Source of the DNA: CAYVTM01 sp964454645
GTDB taxonomy: Bacteria; Bacteroidota; Bacteroidia; Sphingobacteriales; Sphingobacteriaceae
Assembly: GCA_964454645.1 (NCBI GenBank)
Contig: CAYVTM010000006.1
Span: 1-64,000, forward strand
Direction of reading: 5' to 3'
Length of the DNA stretch: 64,000 bases
Shown: positions 46,825 through 55,322 of the stretch, piece by piece
How the letters are laid out: each line of letters opens with the position of its first letter
How positions within the stretch are numbered: position 1 is the stretch's first letter
Notes under the pieces: generated by a model
What the model was told of the DNA's origin: nothing
The model's database searches: none
The model's input: only the letters and a program-made list of their open reading frames with translations
Translations under genes and position numbers: made by a program

Positions 46825-49092
46825 TTAGAATGTTTTAATAAATATTTTTGTGTGAATGCTTTCATGATTTGTATTCAATTTTAAAATGTAATACCCTTCT
46901 GTTAATACAGGTAAAGAGATACGATTTTTAGCCTCTATATTTCCCGAAAATACTGAATTTCCGATTAAGTTGTATAATTCAAAGCGGGAGTTTGTCAGGT
47001 CTTGGTCTGACTGTAAATAGAGTGTGTTTTGAGCGGGATTAGGATATACATGAACCTGTAACTTTCTATTATGAGCAACCGATTGCGGAAGCGGATGCGT
47101 GTTGTTCTGATAATAAAGAAGCCCGCCTTTACTCGTCCCGATAATAATTTCCGGTTCGTTATCTCCGTTTAAATCTCCCATCGTAAAACCTATACCGGTA
47201 ATATTTATTAACGCATGGGCACCGACACGTATCGAATCTTTGAGTGTATAAGCATCACTAATCAGACTATCTCTTTGATAGAAATAAATATTACCATTCG
47301 CATTTGCGAAGGCAAGGTCGAAGCCTGATTGCTTATAAATGTTGCCGATATAAGGAACAAGGTAACCTCCCGGAAATCCAAACTGAGCGCGAAAATTGAA
47401 TCCACCCAGACTATCGGTGATGAGTTTATATTGAGGATTACCCACAGTATTCGAGGTATCTTCATAGAGGTAAACATTTGAATTTCTACCGGTAACAATC
47501 ATTTCTGTTTTTCCATCTCCATCCGAATCGAAAATAGCCGCAGCACTTAACTGGCCGATGTCGATCCCTAAATCTTTTCGGAAAACAAAATCTGCAGGCT
47601 CGTTATTTTGAGCAATATTTTCGAAATAGTATAAATGTCCATCACTCGAACCAACAATTAAATCGGGGTCCTGATCATTGTCTATATCACCGGTGCTTGG
47701 GATAATTCCGTACAAATCGAGTTGTGACAGATTACAATAATCATGGCTGATAAGTTTGAAAGCAGGGGAGGTATTTGTGCCGATATTTTCGTATAAACTT
47801 AGAGCATTACGATAGGTATTCTCCGAAATATGATATCCGAAATTTCCAATAAGCAAATCCAGTAAACCATCGTTATTATAATCGAATAAATGGGGAAATG
47901 CCGATCGTCCGACATCAATCATCTCTTCTTCAATAAACGCAGCACTTTGAAATTGAAAATCGGGTATATGATTTGTACTTAGATTTAAATGTAAGTTTAT
48001 ATGTTCGGAGTTGTCGATGCTGCTGATTGACCCGGGAGCAGAAATCAGATCTTTTTTACCATCGTTGTTTACATCTATATAATATGCTGCAGGTAAAGGA
48101 GAGCCACTCACAGGGTAATTCTCATTAGGAAAAGGATTTGTGTAGGATGTCATATCAGGCTCGGCATTTGTTCCGGTATTAGTCAGCAAATACATTGTAG
48201 CACAGGCCATGTCTCCGATAATTATGTCGTATTTCTGATCTCCGTTTGCGTCAAATACTAACGATGTTGAAGCACCATCCATATTATTTCTTTCCAGAAG
48301 ATAGCTTTCGTAGCTTGCAGAGTCGGGAAAAGGTGAACTGTTTTTTTTTCCGGTTTGGCATACCCCTTCGGGATAATTCAAGGTGACCTGACAAGAAGAA
48401 TTTTGCTCACGGAATTTTCCCCAACAATGTTTCTCCAGTTTGAATTCTAAAGAATCGCTATGACCGTATTTTTCCTGTGAAAGATTCTTATACCAATATA
48501 TTCCGTCTCCTCCGGCGAAAATACTGCTTTCGAAAGTAAGTACGTCGAGATCACCGTCTCCATCTACATCTACAATACTTGGGATATCCGTGGATTGGAT
48601 AGCTATATAAAAAATAAATGTCCCCATATCAGCCACTAATTGGGGTGCTGTCAATTTAAACGCTAATCCGTTTATATCATTAGAGATATTTTTCCAAACA
48701 CGTACTTTGTTGTTTGCTACACCAACAAATAAATCATCAAGCCCGTCATTATTATAATCTCTTGTTAAGACCCAGTTACGTATTCCAGGTTTCGGAAAAA
48801 TTTGTTCATAGGCATTACTTTGTGTGTAAAGAATGGTATTGGGGATGCCGCTATTTAGGAAAAAAGAAAAATCATTGCTGAGTTTATCATAAATGATAAG
48901 GTCTTTGATTCCATCATTATTTAGATCGACTTCAGAAAATTGCGGGATTTCTATACCTCCCCCGAAAGGATACTTCATTAATCGGTTTTCCTGATAGACC
49001 GGTACCGAATAATCCTGAATATAGCTTAATTTCTGTGCAAAAGCATTTAGATTAGCTAAAAGTATATAAATAATAAGAATATATTTGCGCAT
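46825..49092 (-). CDS. VCBS/FG-GAP repeat protein with T9SS sorting domain (copy 1)
   Basis: This 755-aa paralogue of the next gene downstream has a signal peptide ending ...NAFAQ. The nine Asp-rich loops are in the same order and spacing (DLNNDGIKDLIIYD, DVDGDGDLDVLTFE, DANGDQKYDIIIGD, DYNNDGLLDLLIGN and others). They are followed by a T9SS sorting domain (~675-755, VYPNPAQNTLYLQSD ... KIFIKTF). The eighth and ninth loops have lost one acidic position (KTEMIV, EPEIII). The tandem order, equal length and colinear repeats indicate a gene duplication. It is the first gene of the pair and is divergent from a small membrane protein gene 25 bases away. Confidence 0.9.
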   Translation of the reverse strand: MRKYILIIYILLANLNAFAQKLSYIQDYSVPVYQENRLMKYPFGGGIEIPQFSEVDLNNDGIKDLIIYDKLSNDFSFFLNSGIPNTILYTQSNAYEQIFPKPGIRNWVLTRDYNNDGLDDLFVGVANNKVRVWKNISNDINGLAFKLTAPQLVADMGTFIFYIAIQSTDIPSIVDVDGDGDLDVLTFESSIFAGGDGIYWYKNLSQEKYGHSDSLEFKLEKHCWGKFREQNSSCQVTLNYPEGVCQTGKKNSSPFPDSASYESYLLERNNMDGASTSLVFDANGDQKYDIIIGDMACATMYLLTNTGTNAEPDMTSYTNPFPNENYPVSGSPLPAAYYIDVNNDGKKDLISAPGSISSIDNSEHINLHLNLSTNHIPDFQFQSAAFIEEEMIDVGRSAFPHLFDYNNDGLLDLLIGNFGYHISENTYRNALSLYENIGTNTSPAFKLISHDYCNLSQLDLYGIIPSTGDIDNDQDPDLIVGSSDGHLYYFENIAQNNEPADFVFRKDLGIDIGQLSAAAIFDSDGDGKTEMIVTGRNSNVYLYEDTSNTVGNPQYKLITDSLGGFNFRAQFGFPGGYLVPYIGNIYKQSGFDLAFANANGNIYFYQRDSLISDAYTLKDSIRVGAHALINITGIGFTMGDLNGDNEPEIIIGTSKGGLLYYQNNTHPLPQSVAHNRKLQVHVYPNPAQNTLYLQSDQDLTNSRFELYNLIGNSVFSGNIEAKNRISLPVLTEGYYILKLNTNHESIHTKIFIKTF

Positions 49093-49117
49093 GGATATCT
49101 AACAAGAAAACAATAAG

Positions 49118-49669
49118 ATGGTTATATTTCGTTTGTTTATAGCAATTATTATTCCGCTTTTAATGGTAAATACATTAAAAGCTCAACACGTGTACGATAT
49201 AAACTTTCGTGAGCTTTTCCCGATTGCCGACTTTAGGCTTGAGGGAGATATTGACGGTGATGGCCAATTGAGTTTGGTTGCCCTGGACTCAGGTAATACA
49301 GTCGATGAAACAGCAGACGGGAAATATACTTTCATCATCAACGGATTTATTGAAGATATTTATTTTAAGGAAGGGGTTGCTACATTAAATAAATCAATAT
49401 CGTCGAACGGAATTATTTTCATTAAATACGAGAACCGTGTTGAAAATATTTACCGGTTGTACGGGCGGATTGCGGGGCTTATAATTCCTGTTCCTCTTTG
49501 GATTGTTCTGGCATTGCCTTTATTTATCGTTTTACTGTCAATAGTTTTCAGGCGATTGATTTATCTGATTCTAATTCTGGGGGTAGTTGTGTTCTTTTTA
49601 TTTTCCGGATTGGATCTCAGCTCATTCCTGAACTTAATCAAGATATCCATCTCTTCTTTATTTAATTAA
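49118..49669 (+). CDS. Small membrane protein with one Asp-rich calcium-loop motif
   Basis: I do not recognise a family. The 183-aa protein has a signal peptide (ending ...TLKAQ) and a short extracytoplasmic part containing GDIDGDGQLSLVALD, a single loop of the same kind as those in the VCBS proteins next door. Two closely spaced hydrophobic helices (~125-145 and ~150-165) near the C terminus are joined by an FRR turn. The gene is divergent from the VCBS pair (25-base gap, shared promoter region) and converges on tamL. A role as a membrane partner of the VCBS proteins is speculation. Confidence 0.7.
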   Translation: MVIFRLFIAIIIPLLMVNTLKAQHVYDINFRELFPIADFRLEGDIDGDGQLSLVALDSGNTVDETADGKYTFIINGFIEDIYFKEGVATLNKSISSNGIIFIKYENRVENIYRLYGRIAGLIIPVPLWIVLALPLFIVLLSIVFRRLIYLILILGVVVFFLFSGLDLSSFLNLIKISISSLFN

Positions 49670-49677
49670 CGTGATAA

Positions 49678-52008
49678 TTAAAAAGGATACCCTATACCTA
49701 AATTAAAATTCAGAAAACTGTATCGATGATCATTCTTCCATTGACTGTTACCGAATTTCGAAATCACCCAGCGTTCGGAACTTGCAAACTGCGGATCGCG
49801 TAATTTGATACCCAGATCGAATCGAAGTAATAAGAAACTATAATCCATTCGTAATCCGACCCCTGTACCCACTGCCAACTCTTTTAAAAAGGAATTCCAT
49901 TTGAATTGTGCACCGGGAATGGAGCTTTGGTTTTTCATCGTCCACACATTTCCCATATCCAAAAAGCTTGCACCTTTCAGCTTCGAGCCGAAAAATCGAT
50001 CAAAAATATCAAAGCGATATTCCACATTTCCTTCCAGTTTTATATCTCCTGTTTGATCTAAATTTAAACCCGTCTGATTGTCGCCCGAAAAGGTTCCCGG
50101 TCCAACAGAGCGGGCTTTGAAGGCACGGATACTGTTAGAACCTCCCGTGAAAAATTGCCGCTCGAAAGGAAGCACCCTCGAGTTCCAGTAGGTAAAACCT
50201 ATACCGGTATTAAAGCGATAGGCAACCAGATTTTTCCGGTTGACGTAATTGAAATACCGAATATCTATTTCCGGTCTGGTAAAGCTGTAAAAGGGTAAAT
50301 TTAAAATGCGATAATTCCCGTTGATATCTTTATCTGCTCCGAGTGCCTGACTAATTAAATAGCTGCCGGTTCCCGTTACTTCGATATTAAACCGGAAATA
50401 GTAATAGTCTCTTACAAGGTTTAAGATTTGTGTGTTTATGGTCAGGCTATACTCGGCCCCTAAAGATACATGTGGATCGAAACTTGCTTTTAGAAATTGA
50501 TTGTTTAAATTTTCGAATGCATCGATTGCTTCTTGTGAAAGTACCGAGCGTACAAAGCTGATGTCAACAGGGGAAACCAAATGTGTTATAAAATTATTAC
50601 GTTTCCATTCGTACGAAAAAATTCCGTTAACGGTACGGCGTAAATATTCGGGACGGCTTTCGAAAGTATAATTGATACCGATACGCGTACGCGGATTGCC
50701 ATATCTGCCATCGCTTAAGTTTTCAGAGAGAAAAAGGAATTCGGGGAAAGTAAGTGTTGCCGAAGCATTGGCTTCGCGGCTGTTGAAAACAGGTAATCTG
50801 CTTTGCCTCTCATCGATGAAAGCTTGTGTTTCCAAACCACCCCGGATACGGAATTCAAAAGTTTCCCCTCCTTTAAAAATATTTCGGTTGGTGTGTAAAA
50901 AATTGATTGAAGATCCCAGGTTTTCGGAAGCAACATATCCTTCCAATTCAAATTGTGTACTTCGTTTTGAACTGGGAGAGAGGCTAATGAGTGCATCTAA
51001 TTTATTGCTGTCGGTGCTGCTTGGTGCAAACGAAATATCAACAAATTTAAAAACACCTAAGTCACCTAAACGGGTATAGGTCAGGTCAACATTTTGTTGT
51101 GCATAAAGGGATGCACTGTCGATAAAGTTCATTCGTTCGAGTGTACGGGCTTTGAACTTACGTTCCGGATCGATGATGCGAATGCCTTCAATGTATGTAG
51201 TGTCTTCTACTGCCGATGCGCTGCGTTTGTAGCCTTCGGAAGGTTCTACTTTCAGCTCAACATTTTTAATATGATAATATTGATGAGGTAAATCTCCCGG
51301 ACGGTTCTCGATGACTAAATAAACATCTACCTGATTTGAATTTAATGCACTATCAATATCAAAATGAATATATTCACGATTAAAATAGTAATAACCCTGA
51401 TTTTTTAAACTGTTTGCAATACGCTCGCGTTCTTCTTGTATTACATCCTGATCGTAATTGGCATCCATTGCCAATTTGCTGCGATTCAAACCCATAAAAT
51501 AAATGGAACGTACCGCACTGTCTTTAATATTGTAATGAATATTCCGAATGGTATAAGGTTCCTTTAAGACTGCTTTGTAGTGTACATAAGCTTTTTGATG
51601 TTTTATGGTATCGCTGTAGCGTACTTCTGCATTGAAATATCCCTTATTGAAAAGAAATTGTTGAATCTGTGAAGCACTGAATTTACTGATTGTAGAGTCG
51701 TATATCACAGGCGGCTCTCCTAAACCTTCGCGCATACGTTTTGCCAGTTTCGACTTTCCGTCGAAAGTATTATGGATACTTAAATATACTTTAAAGAAAC
51801 CGAGGAACTTCCGATTGGGTTTCTGACGGATATATACATGCGATTGATCTTTCAGGTTTCCTTTTAACCCTTCTATTTTATACGAATGCATTAAAGCCTG
51901 ATCTTTCGGTAATTTTCGGGTCGTGCTGCAACTTCCTAAAATAAAAAGAAAGGAAATAAGTATTATTGTGATGAATATATACGTACGGTCGGATGATTTC
52001 AAAAGCAC
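49678..52008 (-). CDS. tamL: TamL-like BamA/TamA family outer-membrane lipoprotein
   Basis: This 776-aa Omp85-family assembly factor has an N-terminal lipoprotein signal (FLFILGSCSTTRKLPKD), which defines the Bacteroidota TamL variant of TamA. POTRA-like domains fill ~30-400 (IRNIHYNIKDSAV, SLKNQGYYYFNREYIHFDID in parts). The C-terminal Omp85 barrel includes the conserved FFTGGSNSIRAFKARSVGPG block and ends ...FLNFNLGIGYPF. The start is GTG (TTG two codons later is possible). Its 5' end overlaps the divergent methyltransferase gene by 16 bases. TamA proteins help insert outer-membrane proteins with TamB; tamB is not in this window. Confidence 0.82.
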   Translation of the reverse strand: MLLKSSDRTYIFITIILISFLFILGSCSTTRKLPKDQALMHSYKIEGLKGNLKDQSHVYIRQKPNRKFLGFFKVYLSIHNTFDGKSKLAKRMREGLGEPPVIYDSTISKFSASQIQQFLFNKGYFNAEVRYSDTIKHQKAYVHYKAVLKEPYTIRNIHYNIKDSAVRSIYFMGLNRSKLAMDANYDQDVIQEERERIANSLKNQGYYYFNREYIHFDIDSALNSNQVDVYLVIENRPGDLPHQYYHIKNVELKVEPSEGYKRSASAVEDTTYIEGIRIIDPERKFKARTLERMNFIDSASLYAQQNVDLTYTRLGDLGVFKFVDISFAPSSTDSNKLDALISLSPSSKRSTQFELEGYVASENLGSSINFLHTNRNIFKGGETFEFRIRGGLETQAFIDERQSRLPVFNSREANASATLTFPEFLFLSENLSDGRYGNPRTRIGINYTFESRPEYLRRTVNGIFSYEWKRNNFITHLVSPVDISFVRSVLSQEAIDAFENLNNQFLKASFDPHVSLGAEYSLTINTQILNLVRDYYYFRFNIEVTGTGSYLISQALGADKDINGNYRILNLPFYSFTRPEIDIRYFNYVNRKNLVAYRFNTGIGFTYWNSRVLPFERQFFTGGSNSIRAFKARSVGPGTFSGDNQTGLNLDQTGDIKLEGNVEYRFDIFDRFFGSKLKGASFLDMGNVWTMKNQSSIPGAQFKWNSFLKELAVGTGVGLRMDYSFLLLRFDLGIKLRDPQFASSERWVISKFGNSQWKNDHRYSFLNFNLGIGYPF

Positions 52009-52757
52009 AGATAAGTTTCGTTAAATCGTTACATCAAAAAAAATACCGCAGTGAATATAAATTATTCCTTGCGGAAGGTTATAAATTGGTTATTGAGTTG
52101 TTACATACCGGATTTAAAATTAAGAGTTTATTTATTCTTTCTGATAAACTTGAAGAATTTAAATCTGCATATACAAAGTTCCTTAAAAGTACGGAGATTT
52201 TTGCAGCGACACAATCGGATATGGAAAGAATCAGTACATTACAAACCGCACCGGAAGTGATAGCGCTTGTGTATCAGCAATACTCCGATGAACAAGACTT
52301 ATACGATGAAAAATATTTTGCCGAAAACCTGAGCCTTTGTTTAGACGGGATCAAAGATCCCGGAAATATAGGCACACTCTTACGTATAGCCGACTGGTTC
52401 GGAATAAAACGTATAATTTGTTCAAACGATTGTGTGGAGCTTTATAATCCCAAGGTCGTTCAGGCGAGTATGGGTTCGATATCCCGTGTATCGGTTTATT
52501 ATACCGAGTTGAAAGACTGGATCGGGAAGGTTGTTATTGAAGAAGTTTATGGAGCCTTGCTCGAAGGAGAGAATGTCTATGCAGCGGAGCTTAATAGGGC
52601 AGGACTTTTGATTCTAGGAAGCGAATCACACGGTATCTCTGAGGAGCTTAGGACTTTGATTAACAGGCCCTTGACGATCCCGCTTTTCGGCGGGGCCGAA
52701 TCTTTGAATGTAGCTGTGGCGGGCGGAATACTTTGTTCGGAATTTATGCGACGATAA
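51993..52757 (+). CDS. SpoU/TrmH-family RNA 2'-O-methyltransferase
   Basis: This 254-aa SAM-dependent methyltransferase of the SPOUT knot class acts on ribose 2'-OH of rRNA or tRNA. An N-terminal substrate-binding domain (FLAEGYKLVIELL) precedes the catalytic SpoU domain. The three SpoU motifs are visible: KDPGNIGTLLRIADWFG, ILGSESHGIS, and IPLFGGAESLNVAVAGGIL. Start ATG lies inside the 5' end of the divergent tamL gene. The target nucleotide cannot be read from sequence. tRNA-Cys follows downstream behind its own promoter. Confidence 0.92.
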   Translation: MISKAQISFVKSLHQKKYRSEYKLFLAEGYKLVIELLHTGFKIKSLFILSDKLEEFKSAYTKFLKSTEIFAATQSDMERISTLQTAPEVIALVYQQYSDEQDLYDEKYFAENLSLCLDGIKDPGNIGTLLRIADWFGIKRIICSNDCVELYNPKVVQASMGSISRVSVYYTELKDWIGKVVIEEVYGALLEGENVYAAELNRAGLLILGSESHGISEELRTLINRPLTIPLFGGAESLNVAVAGGILCSEFMRR

Positions 52758-52785
52758 TCCGGCAATTGCCTATTTATAAAAAAAC

Positions 52786-52815
52786 TTGTCTGCAAACATT
52801 TATTTTGTACATTTG
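52786..52815 (+). promoter_or_regulatory. Promoter of tRNA-Cys
   Basis: TTG at 52786-52788, a 19-base spacer and TACATTTG at 52808-52815 match the Bacteroidota consensus TTG-N19-TAnnTTTG exactly. The tRNA begins 16 bases after the -7 box, leaving a short 5' leader. Confidence 0.8.
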
Positions 52816-52830
52816 CAGACTTGAAATGAG

Positions 52831-52901
52831 GGTCGAGTGGCCGAGTGGCTAGGCAGAGGTCTGCAAAACCTTGTACAGCGGTTCGAATCCGCTCTCGACC
52901 T
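52831..52901 (+). tRNA. tRNA-Cys (anticodon GCA)
   Basis: A cloverleaf can be drawn. The acceptor stem pairs GGTCGAG with CTCGACC. The anticodon stem GAGGT/ACCTT carries loop CTGCAAA with anticodon GCA, and the T arm has GTTCGAATC. Discriminator base U73 is the identity base of cysteine tRNAs. CCA is not encoded. It is a single-copy tRNA here with its own promoter, and its transcript may run into the small basic protein gene. Confidence 0.96.
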
Positions 52902-52958
52902 CAAAAAACAAATATTGATTCGTTTCAATAAGATAAAGAACATTAATAAAAATCTACA

Positions 52959-53105
52959 ATGGGCGTTACAAGACTAAAAAGAAAAGACAGAAAAAATAAA
53001 ACTGTTTCGAGATTGAAAAAACAACATTTAAAGAAAGCTACCGATAAATCAATCAAAAGACCGGTAGTGCGTTCGGCTGAAACGAAACCAGATTCTGCCG
53101 AGTAA
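52959..53105 (+). CDS. Small, highly basic 48-aa protein
   Basis: The short gene lies 57 bases after tRNA-Cys and before a clear terminator. The product begins MGVTRLKRKDRKNKTVSRL and has 17 Lys/Arg in 48 residues, with a short acidic tail (PDSAE). Such composition suggests binding to RNA or the ribosome. I recall similar small proteins with an MGVTRLKRK start in other Bacteroidota but cannot name a family. Support comes from the complete frame, tight fit between tRNA and terminator, and strongly biased composition. Confidence 0.68.
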   Translation: MGVTRLKRKDRKNKTVSRLKKQHLKKATDKSIKRPVVRSAETKPDSAE

Positions 53106-53131
53106 TTCTTTCAATGTATAGAATATTCTTA

Positions 53132-53157
53132 AAACCTCGTTCAAACGAGGTTTTTTT
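53132..53157. terminator. Terminator after small basic protein gene
   Basis: AAACCTCGTT (53132-53141) pairs with AACGAGGTTT (53144-53153), followed by TTTT. It lies between the small gene and the convergent pyrD stop; the leading A run makes it usable from the minus strand too. Confidence 0.85.
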
Positions 53158-54187
53158 ATTTCTTAAGGACAGCCTTATTAATACGCTTGATTAATGCCGG
53201 ACCTTCGTAAATAAAACCCGTATAGATCTGAATCAGATCGGCTCCTGCGGCCAGTTTTTCCAAAGCATCTTCTGCCGAATGAATTCCTCCTACACCAATA
53301 ATAGGAAAGGCTTTTCCCGATTTTTCCGCTAAATAACGAATCACGCCTGTGGACTTTTGGGTTAGAGGTTTTCCGCTTAATCCGCCGGTTCCTATACGCT
53401 CTATCTCTTCTGCCGATGTACTTAAATTATTTCGGGAAATGGTTGTATTCCCGGCAATAACACCTGCAATCTCTGTTTCGGCAACAATCTCGATAATGTC
53501 ATCCAACTGCTCGAAACTTAAGTCGGGAGCAATTTTTAATAAAACAGGCTTAGGGTTTGGCTTTGTTTTATTCAGCGATTGAATATGATTTAACAGTTCC
53601 TTGAGGGGTTCCTTTTCCTGTAAAGCTCTGAGGTTGGGTGTATTCGGAGAGCTTACATTAACTACAAAATAATCTACATGACCGAATAATTGTTCGAAAC
53701 ATATCTCGTAATCTTTCCTTGCATCGGCATTATCGGTTAATTTATTTTTACCGATGTTCCCTCCGATAATCAATCTTTTATTTCTTTTTCTCAAACGTTC
53801 AACGGCTTTGGCAACTCCTTCGTTGTTGAAACCCATGCGATTGATAAGCGCATTATCTTCGGGTAAACGAAACATTCGGGGCTTGGGATTTCCCGATTGG
53901 GCTAAAGGAGTTAATGTTCCTATCTCTATAAAACCGAAACCGAAATTCGAAAGCTCATTAAACAGTTTGGCATCTTTATCGAAACCGGCGGCAAGCCCTA
54001 CCGGATTAGGAAAGTCTATTCCAAATACCGTCCGTTTGAGTGCAGGATGAGAGATACAGAAAATTTTACGAAGCATATAGGGAAGAAAAGGAATGTAGTT
54101 TCCCCATTTAATTAATTTAAAAACACTGTGATGGATTTGTTCGGGATCGAATTTAAAAAGGATAGGTTTAAGAAAGTGTTTGTACAT
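53156..54187 (-). CDS. pyrD: Dihydroorotate dehydrogenase (quinone), class 2 PyrD
   Basis: PyrD is a membrane-associated FMN enzyme that oxidises dihydroorotate and passes electrons to the quinone pool, in pyrimidine synthesis. The 343-aa protein has the class 2 N-terminal amphipathic helices (MYKHFLKPILFKFDPEQIHH), GLAAGFDKDAKL, and the active-site serine loop NVSSPNTPNLRAL. It ends with the FMN phosphate site GVGGIHSAEDALEKLAAGA and QIYTGFIYEGP. Length fits class 2. It overlaps the mnmD 3' end by 20 bases. Confidence 0.97.
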   Translation of the reverse strand: MYKHFLKPILFKFDPEQIHHSVFKLIKWGNYIPFLPYMLRKIFCISHPALKRTVFGIDFPNPVGLAAGFDKDAKLFNELSNFGFGFIEIGTLTPLAQSGNPKPRMFRLPEDNALINRMGFNNEGVAKAVERLRKRNKRLIIGGNIGKNKLTDNADARKDYEICFEQLFGHVDYFVVNVSSPNTPNLRALQEKEPLKELLNHIQSLNKTKPNPKPVLLKIAPDLSFEQLDDIIEIVAETEIAGVIAGNTTISRNNLSTSAEEIERIGTGGLSGKPLTQKSTGVIRYLAEKSGKAFPIIGVGGIHSAEDALEKLAAGADLIQIYTGFIYEGPALIKRINKAVLKK

Positions 54188-54878
54188 TTTTCGATTCGTG
54201 TTTAGTCGCGCGCATCATTTCACGTTTACCGGCGGCCCCTTTAGGCCTTTCTATAGAAAAGCCCAAAGAAGACAATATGCGTTTTAAATTCCCGGTAACG
54301 CTATAGGTCACAAATATACCCTTATCTTTTAAAAAGGAACATACATGTTGTAAAACTTCCCGGGTCCACATTTCGGGTTGATGAATCGCTGCAAACGCAT
54401 CGAAATATATGATATCAAAGCTTTGTGCTTTTTTAAAATCCAAAACTTTTACCGGGCTAATGCGCAATTTAGTAGAAGGATTTATCTGAACTTCTTCTTC
54501 AAAGTACCGTGTATAATTTTGAAGAAAATCTTCCCAGGTATCAGGTATTTTTAATAAGTATTGATAGCCGGTTTGTTGCAGGAGCTGTACATCAAGCGGG
54601 TAGGCTTCAATCCCTTGATAATACAAAGGAATGTTTGCTTCCAGAGCGAATTCGTTACTCAATAAAAAATTTAAACCCGTCCCGAAACCAATTTCCAACA
54701 CCGAAAAGGTTGTTTTGTCGGGATATAACTGATGATAATGTTTCAGTCCGCCATCGACAAAAACATGCTTTGATTCCTGTAATGCACCATGTTTGGAATG
54801 ATACGATTCCCCAATTGCTGCATTGAAAATGGTTTTAGACCCATCGGAAGTGGGAAGGATATAAAGTGATCCGGACAT
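54168..54878 (-). CDS. mnmD: tRNA 5-methylaminomethyl-2-thiouridine methyltransferase MnmD
   Basis: This 236-aa SAM-dependent methyltransferase corresponds to the MnmD half of bifunctional MnmC, without the FAD oxidase half. It completes the wobble uridine modification of certain tRNAs. Visible: the N-terminal DGSKTIFNAAIGESYHSKHG, SAM site VLEIGFGTGLNFLLS, and the FDAFAAIHQPEMWT motif typical of MnmD. A stand-alone MnmD is normal in this phylum. It starts one base after the rhodanese stop and overlaps pyrD downstream. Confidence 0.9.
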   Translation of the reverse strand: MSGSLYILPTSDGSKTIFNAAIGESYHSKHGALQESKHVFVDGGLKHYHQLYPDKTTFSVLEIGFGTGLNFLLSNEFALEANIPLYYQGIEAYPLDVQLLQQTGYQYLLKIPDTWEDFLQNYTRYFEEEVQINPSTKLRISPVKVLDFKKAQSFDIIYFDAFAAIHQPEMWTREVLQHVCSFLKDKGIFVTYSVTGNLKRILSSLGFSIERPKGAAGKREMMRATKHESKNVQTLS

Positions 54879-54879
54879 T

Positions 54880-55263
54880 TTATTGGGTCGATTTCATACC
54901 CGCTTTAATCAAATCGGGATATCCTCCATTCAGGTCGAATACGATGAAGCCGTTTTTGCGAAGAATATTGGCGGCAATGGCGCTTCGTTCCCCTGCAGTA
55001 CAATACACGAATATTGCCTGATTCTTATCGAGTTTCTCAATATTCGATTCGAAAGCTTCGTTCTCAACATCTATGTTTTTCGACCCCTCTATATGTCCGG
55101 CAGCATATTCATCGGCACTGCGTACATCCAATATCAAACCTTTATGCTTGTAATAATTAGCTTTAAATTCGATTGAATTTACTTTGAGTGGGCTTTGGGC
55201 AAGAACAAAGGAAATGCTGAAAAGAAATCCTACCGTAAAAAGTACAGCCTTGAGTGTTTTCAT
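54880..55263 (-). CDS. Exported rhodanese-like domain protein
   Basis: This single rhodanese domain (127 aa) has a signal peptide (MKTLKAVLFTVGFLFSISFV-LAQ), so it acts outside the cytoplasm. Family motifs: LILDVRSADEYAAGHIEGSKN and the active-site loop with Cys88 in VYCTAGERSA. It could carry persulfide sulfur or act in redox or metal handling in the periplasm; the substrate is unknown. It is co-oriented and nearly contiguous with mnmD, though the cytosolic tRNA enzyme and an exported rhodanese need not share a pathway. Confidence 0.88.
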   Translation of the reverse strand: MKTLKAVLFTVGFLFSISFVLAQSPLKVNSIEFKANYYKHKGLILDVRSADEYAAGHIEGSKNIDVENEAFESNIEKLDKNQAIFVYCTAGERSAIAANILRKNGFIVFDLNGGYPDLIKAGMKSTQ

Positions 55264-55322
55264 GGAAAACTTTAATAAGTAATTGTATGCAAAATAAAAA
55301 ATAAAACGATTAAATAGCGTAT

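Noticed and set aside
44523..49092. DNA repeats or CRISPR-like array in the VCBS genes
   Set aside because: The repetition is at protein level (Asp-rich loops), with variable spacing and no identical DNA repeats.
49661..49682. Inverted repeat TTTAATTA/TAATTAAA between the convergent membrane protein and tamL genes
   Set aside because: All A-T pairing and no T tract; too weak to call a terminator.
52761..52770. Palindrome GGCAATTGCC after the methyltransferase gene
   Set aside because: Ten bases with no loop and no neighbouring copies; no supported function.
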